A program made the translations under genes and the position numbers. Below are positions 56,054 through 64,000 of a DNA stretch of 64,000 nucleotides, piece after piece. The stretch is from NCBI GenBank assembly GCA_027306695.1, contig DAHUZH010000002.1, positions 1 to 64,000 of the forward strand, written 5' to 3'. The notes beneath the pieces are model-generated. The model worked only from the letters and a program-made list of their open reading frames with translations, made no database searches and was not told the origin of the DNA. The stretch is from Acidobacteriaceae bacterium. Its GTDB lineage: Bacteria; Acidobacteriota; Terriglobia; Terriglobales; Acidobacteriaceae. Within the stretch, counting starts at the first letter, position 1; each line of letters starts with the position of its first letter.

Positions 56054-59000
56054 GTGAAAGCAAATCAATTCTTGAAGAAAATTACTCTGTTTTCTGTGGT
56101 CATGGTGTTTGTTTTGGGGGCTGTGATGTTCGGCCAGAATTCCAACACTGGAGAAATCAAAGGCAATGTTACGGATTCCTCTGGAGCCGTCATTCCTGGA
56201 GCAACCGTACAAATCAGAAATGTCCAGACAGGTGTTTCGACGACGACAACGACAAACGGGGCTGGATTGTACGATGTTCCTGCTGTCCCTCTTGGAGACT
56301 ACTCCATAAGCTTTTCAAAGCCGGGATTTGAGGAATATGTGCGCAACGGGATCGTCTTACAGCTCACGACGATCGGCGTCGACGCTGTCTTAAAGGTTGG
56401 AGCTTCTTCGCAAAGGGTGGAGGTGACTTCCAACGTTCCCTTACTGCAAACGGAGCAGTCGGACCAGGAGATGACCCTGGACACCAAAGCGGTGCAGAAT
56501 GCCCCGATTGTGGGAGGGGTCTGGTTTAATGAGTTGACCAACATCATTCCCGGCGTCAACGGCGGCGGCGGCCAGGATGCGTCGGGACAGGGAATAGGGA
56601 TTAACGGGACCCAGGGATACATGGGGAACTGGTTACTGGAAGGTGCAGTCGCAACCGACCCAAGAGACAACAATGCCAGCGACAACTATCCGCCGATCGA
56701 TTCGATTGGAGAGGTTTCGGTTGAAAGCGCAAACTACGGCGCACAGTACGGAAATGGAGTGGCGGCGCTGAATGTGATATTGAAGAGCGGTACGAACAGA
56801 TGGCACGGTTCGGCTTTTGAATTCAACCAAAATGATTATTACGATGCGGAAAATTACTTTCAGCAGGGACGTCCGGCGCCGCTGCGGTGGAATGAGTTTG
56901 GAGGGAGTGTTGGCGGTCCCATCATAAAAAACAAACTGTTCTTCTATTTCACCTACCAGCGGAACCCGGTCAATTCTTCGACTGTGTCTATCCTCACGGT
57001 CCCGACACAAGCCATGAAGAACGGAGATTTCTCAGCATTTCAAACTACCATCTACAATCCGAACACCACGATTTGCACCTCGGGAAGCAGCAATTGCAGC
57101 CGAACGGCATTTAACGGAAATGCAGTGCCAACCAACTTGGTGGATCCCGTTGCCTCCGCTATACAGGGTTACTTGCCGCTGCCAAATTTACCGGGCACTG
57201 TCAACAACTATAGCGCGGTCGTTACCGAGCCCAGCCTTTCGCAATGGTATGTTGGAAAAGTCGACTACAACATCTCCAATGGCAATCGTCTTTCCGGTTC
57301 GGTGTTCTATTATCCAATTTCTCTTACATACAACGCCGATGCACTTTGTTCGCTGGGTTTCGACTGCACCAAATCAAACGGAAACCATAATATCGCCGGG
57401 CAGATTACGGACACCTGGACCTTCAACTCGAAGATGGTGAATGAGGCACACATCGGGGCCCTGCGAGAACTAGACGCCTATATTCCTCCATCGTTTGGAA
57501 AGAATTTTCCCACCAAGATAGGGCTTGAGCCGGCCTACGGGACCAACGCACCCGGCAATATTTTTCCGAACGTTACGGTGAACAGCGGCGGAGGTATCGG
57601 GCAGATCGGGATCGGCAGCGGGGTCCATGCTGTTCTGGCGGAGGGCGCTTACACTGAATCGGATGTCTTCACTCTGATCCATGGCAGACACACGATCAAG
57701 CTGGGCGGTGAATTCGACAAGAACTACCAGAACTATACCAACTGGGGAGATGTGCAGTCTGGAAACTTTCAGTTCGACGGAATTGGGACTTATAATTTTG
57801 GCGCGACGGACCCACTGTCCGGTCAGGCCAGCACTGGCATTCCTTACGCCGATTTCCTATTAGGGGAAGTTTACGGATGGTACATCTATGAATATAAAGA
57901 AACCGGTGCAAGGATGTGGAACCTCGGTGCCTTTGCTCAGGACGATTATCAGATTACTCCGAGACTAGTTCTGAATGTAGGTTTGAGATATCAGAGACAG
58001 TCGGGCTGGAGCGAAGTAAAAAATAGGTGGGGTACTTTTGATCCGACTCTTGTTAATACCGGGCAGTACGTAAAGCCGAATACTTTGGGGGCCATTACGT
58101 ATGGTGGGCAGTTGGGAAGGAACACAATCGAAAACGGTGTCAACGAGTTTGCGCCAAGAGTTGGATTTTCATGGTCGCCGACGGACCGGACGGTCGTCCG
58201 GGGCAGTTATGGGATATTCGATGCCCCGCGCTCTGCCGAGACTTACACGGATGGTGCTCTTGGGCTGGGGCTGAATCCGCAAGGCTCTTATGGCTACGGA
58301 GCGTTCCCCGCGTTCCTGTTAAAAAATGGGCCTCCGGCTGGGTCCGTAGTTTATCCGCAGCTGTCCAATCTTTCCAATTCCCAGTTCAATTACCAGGCGG
58401 TGAATTACTATCCGGAGAATATACCAATCCAGTACTATCAGGAAGCTTTGCTCTCTGTACAAAACCAATTGCCGGGACAAATACTGTTGGATGCGAGCTA
58501 TGTCTTTACCAAGGGGACACACTTAAACTTTGGAAGAGACATCGACCAGGTCCCGCAAGCGCTCTTAAGCCAAGGCGCATCCGCAGAGCCTTACCCGCAG
58601 TTCAAGTCGATTCAAGGGGCCCTATTCGATGGGTACTCCAACTACAACGCGTTGCAGCTGCGTTTGGAAAAGCGTATGTCGTATGGTTTAACATTTTTGC
58701 TGAATTATGCTTGGTCGAAGACAATGGATACTGGCACCAGTTCCGGACATGCGCAGGGAGTGGACATATGGCAGAACGCATATAATGTAGATGCCAATTA
58801 TGGGTTGTCGCAATTGGACGCGACCAATACTTTCACCGGGTCGGCAACTTATGAGCTTCCCTTCGGGCATGGACGTACATTTTCTCTTCACGGAGTGCTG
58901 GATGAGGCGGTTGGCGGCTGGCGTCTCTCTAGTATTTTCCAGGTCCATACGGGAATTCCCTTTACGCCATATATCGCATCTGCCGACTTAAGCAATTCGC

Positions 59001-59374
59001 AGGCGAACCAGTGCTTCTGTGGATATCAATGGTATCCAAATGTAGTAGGCAGTCCATCTGTTTCCAACCAATCCATTAGTGGCTGGTTTAATCCCGCCGC
59101 ATTCGCTCAACCCGCTCCGAATACATTTGGGAATGAGAAAAGGAATTTGTTGCGCGGGCCAGGATGGGAGGATGTAGACCTAAGCGTGGCCAAGGTATTC
59201 GCGTTGCCGAAAGCGTCGAACTTTGAACTGCGTCTCGACACATTCGACGCCCTCAATCATCCGAATTTCTCGCAGCCATATGCTGGAGTTGGTCCGGGTG
59301 TAGCCGGCTCCGGGGTGATTACGGGAGCGAACACTTATCGTCAATTACAGATAGGGGGCAGGTTTACGTTCTGA
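56054..59374 (+). CDS. Oar-like TonB-dependent receptor
   Basis: 1106 residues. Signal peptide about 1-27, then a CarboxypepD_reg domain (GEIKGNVTDSSGAVIPGATV, TTTTTNGAGLYDVPAVPLGD), a plug-like segment (SSQRVEVTSNVPLLQTEQSD, NELTNIIPGVNGGGG, GYMGNWLLEGAVATDPRDNN, VSVESANYGAQYGNGVAALN, GTNRWHGSAFEFNQ) and a barrel ending RQLQIGGRFTF. These features mark it as an outer-membrane transporter. Between a galactanase and a glycosidase gene it may import galactan oligosaccharides. GTG 56054 is preceded by AGGGGG. The TPR gene downstream is separated by the IS remnant. Confidence 0.88.
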   Translation: MKANQFLKKITLFSVVMVFVLGAVMFGQNSNTGEIKGNVTDSSGAVIPGATVQIRNVQTGVSTTTTTNGAGLYDVPAVPLGDYSISFSKPGFEEYVRNGIVLQLTTIGVDAVLKVGASSQRVEVTSNVPLLQTEQSDQEMTLDTKAVQNAPIVGGVWFNELTNIIPGVNGGGGQDASGQGIGINGTQGYMGNWLLEGAVATDPRDNNASDNYPPIDSIGEVSVESANYGAQYGNGVAALNVILKSGTNRWHGSAFEFNQNDYYDAENYFQQGRPAPLRWNEFGGSVGGPIIKNKLFFYFTYQRNPVNSSTVSILTVPTQAMKNGDFSAFQTTIYNPNTTICTSGSSNCSRTAFNGNAVPTNLVDPVASAIQGYLPLPNLPGTVNNYSAVVTEPSLSQWYVGKVDYNISNGNRLSGSVFYYPISLTYNADALCSLGFDCTKSNGNHNIAGQITDTWTFNSKMVNEAHIGALRELDAYIPPSFGKNFPTKIGLEPAYGTNAPGNIFPNVTVNSGGGIGQIGIGSGVHAVLAEGAYTESDVFTLIHGRHTIKLGGEFDKNYQNYTNWGDVQSGNFQFDGIGTYNFGATDPLSGQASTGIPYADFLLGEVYGWYIYEYKETGARMWNLGAFAQDDYQITPRLVLNVGLRYQRQSGWSEVKNRWGTFDPTLVNTGQYVKPNTLGAITYGGQLGRNTIENGVNEFAPRVGFSWSPTDRTVVRGSYGIFDAPRSAETYTDGALGLGLNPQGSYGYGAFPAFLLKNGPPAGSVVYPQLSNLSNSQFNYQAVNYYPENIPIQYYQEALLSVQNQLPGQILLDASYVFTKGTHLNFGRDIDQVPQALLSQGASAEPYPQFKSIQGALFDGYSNYNALQLRLEKRMSYGLTFLLNYAWSKTMDTGTSSGHAQGVDIWQNAYNVDANYGLSQLDATNTFTGSATYELPFGHGRTFSLHGVLDEAVGGWRLSSIFQVHTGIPFTPYIASADLSNSQANQCFCGYQWYPNVVGSPSVSNQSISGWFNPAAFAQPAPNTFGNEKRNLLRGPGWEDVDLSVAKVFALPKASNFELRLDTFDALNHPNFSQPYAGVGPGVAGSGVITGANTYRQLQIGGRFTF

Positions 59375-59462
59375 GCTTGTCTTCCATCTAAAGGTAGTGT
59401 CCAGAGTTTTTCGCACTTTCGATCTTCCGTCTTACTCAGGAAGGTTGTTGGGTTTGGGTTGT

Positions 59463-59496
59463 TTTGCTCCTGGCCCCCATGGGGGCCAGGAGCAAA
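59463..59496. repeat. 34-bp perfect palindrome beside the transposase remnant
   Basis: TTTGCTCCTGGCCCCCA followed by its exact complement TGGGGGCCAGGAGCAAA. It begins 4 bp beyond the transposase stop, and the receptor stop is about 90 bp on the other side. It would form a very strong hairpin in either RNA and could terminate both transcripts, or be part of the insertion-element end. Confidence 0.8.
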
Positions 59497-59500
59497 GCGG

Positions 59501-59980
59501 TTAGGCGATGGCCACGATTTCAGCCAGCCGGTCCATCTGCAGATAGCGTTTGGTTCCCCACTTGGTCGCGGCCACATGGCGTAGCCGCGCGGCCACCAGC
59601 ATCAGCGCCGATTGGCCGTCGGGAAATGCGCCCACCACTCGCGTTCGTCGCCGAATCTCCCGCATCAGCCGCTCCAGCGGGTTGTTGGTCCGCAGGCAGC
59701 GCCAGTGTTCCGGCGGCATGGCGTAGTAGCTGAGCGTTTCGCCGATCCCGTTCTCGACGATCTCCGCAGCCTTGGTCAGCCGCATGGCGCGCAGCTTCTC
59801 GACTAGCTGGAGAGCCTTTTCTTGAGCCGCCTTCGCGTCTTCTTGCGTGTGGATCGCCTTCAGCATCGCAGCCACCTCCTTCACCTTGCCGGTAGGCACC
59901 GCCGTCCACACGTTGCGATAGAAATGCACCACGCAGCGCTGCCACTTGGCTTCGGGAAAGAAGTCGGCCAGGGATGACAA
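59501..59980 (-). mobile_element. IS256-family transposase remnant
   Basis: Only the C-terminal 159 residues remain of a protein of about 400. Landmarks are FFPEAKWQRCVVHFYRNV (59980 side), NNPLERLMREIRRRTRVVG with the DDE glutamate, and FPDGQSALMLVAARLRHVA. The two catalytic aspartates, which lie upstream, are missing. The open frame begins at a TTG directly after an in-frame stop, so the copy is broken. No matching second end was found. It lies between the Oar-like receptor and the TPR gene, a pair that is often adjacent. Confidence 0.85.
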
Positions 59981-59989
59981 GTAGAACTA

Positions 59990-60025
59990 TTCGGGGCTGA
60001 AACAGTTTAACTGTTTCAGCCCCGA
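59990..60025. repeat. 36-bp perfect palindrome at the broken end of the transposase remnant
   Basis: TTCGGGGCTGAAACAGTT followed by its exact complement. It begins 9 bp past the truncation point of the transposase frame and 60 bp before the TPR gene. It could be a terminator, a target palindrome, or the site of the deletion that trimmed the element. Confidence 0.8.
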
Positions 60026-60085
60026 AACTTGCATAAGCTAGCCCGATTTCGCTGTACAATTTAGAAGCTCATTCAGGGCTTTTTT

Positions 60086-61330
60086 GTGAAACAAAAATAT
60101 AAATTCCACTTAGTATTTCCGGTTTGTGTTCATGTTCGGCAAGCCATGCTTATTCCGGTTTTATGCATGCTCCTGCATGCCTGTGGCCTATATGCGCAAG
60201 GCTCGGCGCAGGAATCCAATAAAGTAAACAACTATCTGGAGCAAGGTCAAGCGGCATTGCAGGCCAATCGAACGGAAGCAGCTATCCAGGATTTTCAACA
60301 AGCGCTTTCCTTGGATCCTAAAGATGTTGAAGCCAATATGAACCTTGGCGTCATTGCCTTCTTAAATGGTGACTGTGAAGACGCGGAGCCAAGGCTAAAG
60401 TTTGCCTTGGCTGGAGGTACTGCCCAGATGAAAGCGCGGGCATTTCTCGCTATTTGTGAAAAAAGAATGGGACAGAGAACAGCCCAGGCTGATCTAGAAA
60501 GGTCTTTTGCAGAGTTAAAAGACTCGAAACTACAGACAATGGTCGGGGTTGAGCTGGCTTCATTGTATTATCAGCGGGGACATCTCGATCGCACAGCTTC
60601 CGTCATGCAGACGCTGACAAAACTCGACCCAGACAATATAGATATTTTATATTTTGCGCAACTTGTTTACTCCGAGATGGCCGATGACACCCTGAACAAA
60701 CTAGCTTTACTGGCGCCCAACTCCGCACGCATGCAGGAAGTGGTCGCGGAGAAGTTGGTGAATGCGGGCAATCTGAAGGGGGCGATCGATCACTATCACA
60801 AGGCGCTGGCCCTCGATCCCTATCTTCCTGGGACGCACTATGAACTAGCTGAAGCTATTCTTGAGTTATCTCCGAATGATGCACAAGCACAGTCGGATGC
60901 TCTCCAACAGTTGCAGCTTTCCCTCAAAGTCGATGGTGAGAGTGCGAAGACGGAATCCATGCTGGGTAGGATCGCCTATTTACAAGGCGACCAGGAAAGC
61001 GCACTCAAATACTATAAGCATGCTTTGGCACTGAACCCGGGAGATGAAGAGGCGCAGATGGGCATTGCCAAGTTGCTGATGCAAGAGAACAAGCCGCAGG
61101 AGGCCATGAAATATCTGCACAAGATTGTCGATTCCGAACCATTGAACGCAGAGGCCCACTACCGGCTGGCCATGGTCTGCAAGGCACTGAATTTGAAGGA
61201 TGAAGAACAGCAACAGCTTCGCTACTTTCAGGAAATCAAAAAAACTCAAGATCAAGTGAAAAGTTTATATCGAGAAATGAATAAGCAGTCAAACTCGATC
61301 GATGACACTCAATCCAACGTGAATCAATAG
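60086..61330 (+). CDS. Exported TPR-repeat protein
   Basis: 414 residues. A signal peptide (MLIPVLCMLLHACGLYAQ, about 21-38) precedes nine or so tetratricopeptide repeats, e.g. NYLEQGQAALQANRTEAAIQ, DFQQALSLDPKDVEANMNLG, AIDHYHKALALDPYLPGTHY and SALKYYKHALALNPGDEEAQ. The protein ends in a polar tail. In acidobacterial loci, TPR proteins often follow Oar-like receptors. It probably acts as a periplasmic scaffold. GTG 60086 is the likely start. Convergent with the glycosidase gene. Confidence 0.85.
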   Translation: MKQKYKFHLVFPVCVHVRQAMLIPVLCMLLHACGLYAQGSAQESNKVNNYLEQGQAALQANRTEAAIQDFQQALSLDPKDVEANMNLGVIAFLNGDCEDAEPRLKFALAGGTAQMKARAFLAICEKRMGQRTAQADLERSFAELKDSKLQTMVGVELASLYYQRGHLDRTASVMQTLTKLDPDNIDILYFAQLVYSEMADDTLNKLALLAPNSARMQEVVAEKLVNAGNLKGAIDHYHKALALDPYLPGTHYELAEAILELSPNDAQAQSDALQQLQLSLKVDGESAKTESMLGRIAYLQGDQESALKYYKHALALNPGDEEAQMGIAKLLMQENKPQEAMKYLHKIVDSEPLNAEAHYRLAMVCKALNLKDEEQQQLRYFQEIKKTQDQVKSLYREMNKQSNSIDDTQSNVNQ

Positions 61331-61418
61331 CATTGTCGGCCAATTGCTATGCGCATCTTTCCGGTCAATCGGCAGCACCGGTTCCCCGTGCTACGTAAAC
61401 CAGAGATGCTTATGCTCG

Positions 61419-63539
61419 TCACCTTTCCACACTGATCTGATACCAAGTGGTGGCAGACTTTCCCAACACAACTTTCCATTTATTGCCGGGCATCTTTATC
61501 GCCTCGATGGAGATACCTAATGGCTGTCCCGCACCATCGATAGTCTGAAGATGAACCATGCGAGCACCCTGAAGATGATGAAGTGTGAGTGTTCCCTTCA
61601 CCTGCTCGATGAGCGTCGGTGAAACTCCCCAATTCGTCACATTTGTTCCTGCGGTATTCCACTGCTGCCCTGTATTTTCGACACGCCCACCTGCGACCAG
61701 GAGTAATTTAGAAGCCTCGGCGATGGGTTTTTCATCCATAGAGCTGAGCAAAATTGTACAAAAAATGTTATTGACGGATGCTGACAGATTGCTGACAGCC
61801 TTCCCATTCGCCTGGACAAAGCCGATCAACGCCTGGGTTCGCGGCGTATCGATGGTCACTAGCCCGGATTGCTCCGGCGAACTGTACCAGGTGAGCTGCT
61901 GCGTATCGGAGACGATGGGATCGGGCGCTGAGATTTTTGGAAAAGGCTGCGTCGGAGCGCCATTGAGCGACGAGATTCGCACTTCATCTTCAAGTGGAAG
62001 ATATAGCGGAAATCCTGGGGTAAAGTAAGGTCGTTCCGTTGACGGAAGAAGCATGCTGTCAAAGACCTGCTTCTCCGTGTAGGAACGCTGCACGACCTTG
62101 CGCGCATTTTCAATGTCGCTGCGAAGAAACATCAAGGCCCCGGCGGCAAGCTCTGGCATCTTAACTGGGTCGAGGGAAATATCAAATGGATCGCCCACGT
62201 ATGGTTTCCATGCAGGATCGATCTTAGGTTCAAAGGTATACCAGAAGATGCCGTCCCAATCCTGGAGTGCGCCATAGGCGGCAAGGATCGGAATACCTTC
62301 GCCAGCGTAATCGTTGGGAAAAGGATTGTTGACCTCACTTACGATGTACGGCTTGCCAGCGATGGCAGAGCGCGAAAGCTCAACCACGGTGGAGTTGAAT
62401 GGGTCATTGACCATGGGAGATTTGCGAACGTACATCGCAGGATGCTCCCAATAGGTATGTCCGTCGATTACATCAAGCGATGAAGTCGCCAGCAGAATGG
62501 GATAACCACTGGTTGCATGATTATGATCGGAGGTCGCAATTACGAGCGATTTTTCTCCGAGTTCACGCTTTAGATAATTTTCCATGCCGGTAAAATAATC
62601 GCGCTGCATGTCGTTGTAGAACTCAGCTTCCGCATAGAAACGTTCTGGTGGCGCTGTTGCTGCCTGCTCTCGCCAGGCGATGAGGGGCACTAACGCATTC
62701 GCATCTACACCGGAGATGCTGCGCAGCTCTGCGATTTGTTCAGATGTTTGATGCTTGGAAAGCCACTGGTTATACATTCCCGTTAGTTCTTGCAGGTAGA
62801 AAGGCGATGGAGCGTGATACCCGATATTCAACGCATTTTCATTGTTGATCTCGACAATCGCCACGGCTGGATCGTCGGTGTACTTGAGCTTGGTATACGG
62901 GTTCCGGTGAGCAAGAAGCTGCCGCGCATACTCCTTCTGCAGTTCAATCATGCGCAGAACGAAGAGCGAGGTCCCCTTGGCGCCTTGTCGCAGAAGATGC
63001 GCATCCTGCACGCCGTCCGCAGCTTTGAATGGACGGCCCACCAGCAGATTGAAATCGATATAAATTCCGCGCTTTTCAAGCTGGCCGATAAAGAAATCCT
63101 CCCGATCCAGTTGTTCGGCATCGAGTGTACGTGTGTCCTGACGGCGGCTATCGATAAGACCGCGAGGCGTCTCCAGATCCAGAAATTGAAAACGTACACA
63201 GTTCACGCCAAAACGAGCCAGTGTCGCCGCCCAAAACGGTGCATCCTGCTTGGATGGAATTTGTCGCGAGCCTTTGCTCCAGTCCGTGATGTTGACCCCC
63301 CACAAGCGAATACGCTGGCCATCGCTGGTAGCCAGATGGCCATTTTTGACTTGAATAAATCCATGCTTGCCTGCCGGAGCATCCAGCAAAAAAGATATAT
63401 CCACCGGCGAGTGGAGCAGGGCCGCACGACGGTGGTCCATAGTAAAAAGTGTCATGTCGCTGGTTGTCTGTGCATGGATCGTGTGGTCAATTCCGGCAAA
63501 GGAAAGCATAAGTGTGGCAAGGGCAAACCAATATCGCAT
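61419..63539 (-). CDS. Exported clan-A (GH5-like) glycoside hydrolase
   Basis: 706 residues. Signal peptide about 1-23. The catalytic TIM barrel covers about residues 55-480: HLATSDGQRIRLWGVNITDW, FGVNCVRFQFLDLETPRGLI, acid/base E234 in IVEINNENALN, nucleophile E402 in YIVSEVNNPFPND. A C-terminal beta domain follows (about 500-706). The NE motif and the overall pattern put it in clan GH-A, but I cannot name the GH family. The mature enzyme would act in the periplasm or outside. GAGAGGAATG lies before ATG 63539. Confidence 0.8.
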   Translation of the reverse strand: MRYWFALATLMLSFAGIDHTIHAQTTSDMTLFTMDHRRAALLHSPVDISFLLDAPAGKHGFIQVKNGHLATSDGQRIRLWGVNITDWSKGSRQIPSKQDAPFWAATLARFGVNCVRFQFLDLETPRGLIDSRRQDTRTLDAEQLDREDFFIGQLEKRGIYIDFNLLVGRPFKAADGVQDAHLLRQGAKGTSLFVLRMIELQKEYARQLLAHRNPYTKLKYTDDPAVAIVEINNENALNIGYHAPSPFYLQELTGMYNQWLSKHQTSEQIAELRSISGVDANALVPLIAWREQAATAPPERFYAEAEFYNDMQRDYFTGMENYLKRELGEKSLVIATSDHNHATSGYPILLATSSLDVIDGHTYWEHPAMYVRKSPMVNDPFNSTVVELSRSAIAGKPYIVSEVNNPFPNDYAGEGIPILAAYGALQDWDGIFWYTFEPKIDPAWKPYVGDPFDISLDPVKMPELAAGALMFLRSDIENARKVVQRSYTEKQVFDSMLLPSTERPYFTPGFPLYLPLEDEVRISSLNGAPTQPFPKISAPDPIVSDTQQLTWYSSPEQSGLVTIDTPRTQALIGFVQANGKAVSNLSASVNNIFCTILLSSMDEKPIAEASKLLLVAGGRVENTGQQWNTAGTNVTNWGVSPTLIEQVKGTLTLHHLQGARMVHLQTIDGAGQPLGISIEAIKMPGNKWKVVLGKSATTWYQISVER

Positions 63540-63747
63540 AGATCATTCCTCTCTGCTGGAGTGTGTCGAACAAAGATGTAAATTAACCGCGAATTCTACG
63601 GTTTAATGTCTACATCCATCCATCCATCGTGGCAACTATATGCGCGTTGCCCACGACTCGAATCCGACAAAAGTATGAGTTAGCCAGCAGTCGTATCCAT
63701 CGAAGAGCCAGTGAATCTAGCGGACCGGAGAGAAGATGTGGGTGGCT

Positions 63748-64000
63748 TTACAGATGCAGCAAGCCACGCTGCAGAGCGACAACCACGGCCTGGGTACGGT
63801 CACTTACATTCAGTCGTCGAAGGATTACACTGACGTGGCATTTGACCGTTGCTTCCGTAATGCCCAGTTCCGCGGCGATCTCGTTATTGCTCTTACCTCC
63901 GACCAGAAGCGCCAGCACTTGGCGTTCCCTCGAACTTAGGTCGGCATCTGGAGTCCGCGAAGCAAGCGCTAGTTTTATCGGCTGTGGAAGGAACCGCCCG
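63748..64000 (-). CDS. LuxR-type response regulator, C-terminal part (runs off the window)
   Basis: Partial minus-strand gene; the stop is TAA at 63750-63748 and the N-terminus lies beyond 64000. The visible 84 residues contain the GerE helix-turn-helix: LSSRERQVLALLVGG, KSNNEIAAELGITEATVK, CHVSVILRRLNVSDRTQAVV, VALQRGLLHL. It is transcribed toward the glycosidase gene, with 208 nt between, so it could regulate that gene or a locus outside the window. Confidence 0.9.
   Translation of the reverse strand, partial: GRFLPQPIKLALASRTPDADLSSRERQVLALLVGGKSNNEIAAELGITEATVKCHVSVILRRLNVSDRTQAVVVALQRGLLHL

Noticed and set aside
63603-63640. CATC tetranucleotide repeats near 63612-63628
   Set aside because: Only a few copies in a non-coding region; likely chance.

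Overview
The window looks like a chromosomal segment of an acidobacterium, probably class Terriglobia. The evidence is inferential: a von Willebrand A protein of the acidobacterial VWFA-related type, two giant Oar-like outer-membrane barrels with an N-terminal carboxypeptidase-regulatory domain, a DUF5916 barrel protein, several Tat- or Sec-exported CAZymes, and moderately high GC. I saw no rRNA, tRNA, CRISPR array or prophage.

Layout. 1-3.4 kb: an FAD oxidoreductase and a frameshifted GT-C-type membrane glycosyltransferase. 3.4-11.8 kb: ruvB, a DUF218 protein, a DUF5916 protein, a serine hydrolase, an unknown protein, a GNAT and a MerR regulator. 11.9-14.7 kb: a restriction-modification island whose endonuclease is frameshifted and whose methyltransferase appears internally duplicated. 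14.7-28.8 kb: OmpA-like and DUF2393-like proteins, a 39-residue membrane peptide, a DnaC-like loader, rpmE with terminator, an overlapping HEPN-like/unknown gene pair, dusB, a nuclease-like protein with a YfiT-like enzyme, tldD/tldE, and the ergothioneine genes egtB-egtD behind a VIT transporter. 28.8-37.2 kb: DUF5666 protein, Oar-like barrel, VWFA protein, then DUF5522 and murJ. 37.2-48.1 kb: a YeiH-type exporter, a Tat-exported DsrE-like protein, a complete assimilatory sulfate operon (cysD-cysN-cysH-sir plus two siroheme genes), and an ilvA operon with an acetolactate-synthase-small-subunit-like gene. 48.2-64 kb: a carbohydrate-use region with a Tat TIM-barrel-like protein, a glutaminase-family protein, a GH53 galactanase with ricin domains, an Oar-like receptor, a TPR protein, a clan-A glycosidase and the end of a LuxR regulator. 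An IS256-family remnant lies between receptor and TPR gene.

The strongest regulatory signal is a pair of transcription attenuators. The minus-strand cysDNH operon is preceded by a 35-codon leader peptide containing the run CMCMCPMCSM, a terminator hairpin and an alternative pairing that would block it. The minus-strand ilv operon is preceded by a leader peptide containing LVSIIVVIQI, a 13-bp terminator stem and a near-perfect competing antiterminator. Both leaders sit 4-5 nt below predicted sigma-70 start points, so both may be translated nearly leaderless. Ribosome stalling at Cys/Met or Ile/Val codons would then switch on sulfate assimilation or threonine deaminase.

Sulfate assimilation reads as one pathway: CysD/CysN make APS, CysH (an APS-type reductase with a four-cysteine iron-sulfur signature) gives sulfite, Sir reduces sulfite to sulfide, and the Met8- and CobA-type enzymes make the siroheme that Sir needs. 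The CysN C-terminus carries a CysC-like tail without a P-loop, which fits a PAPS-independent route.
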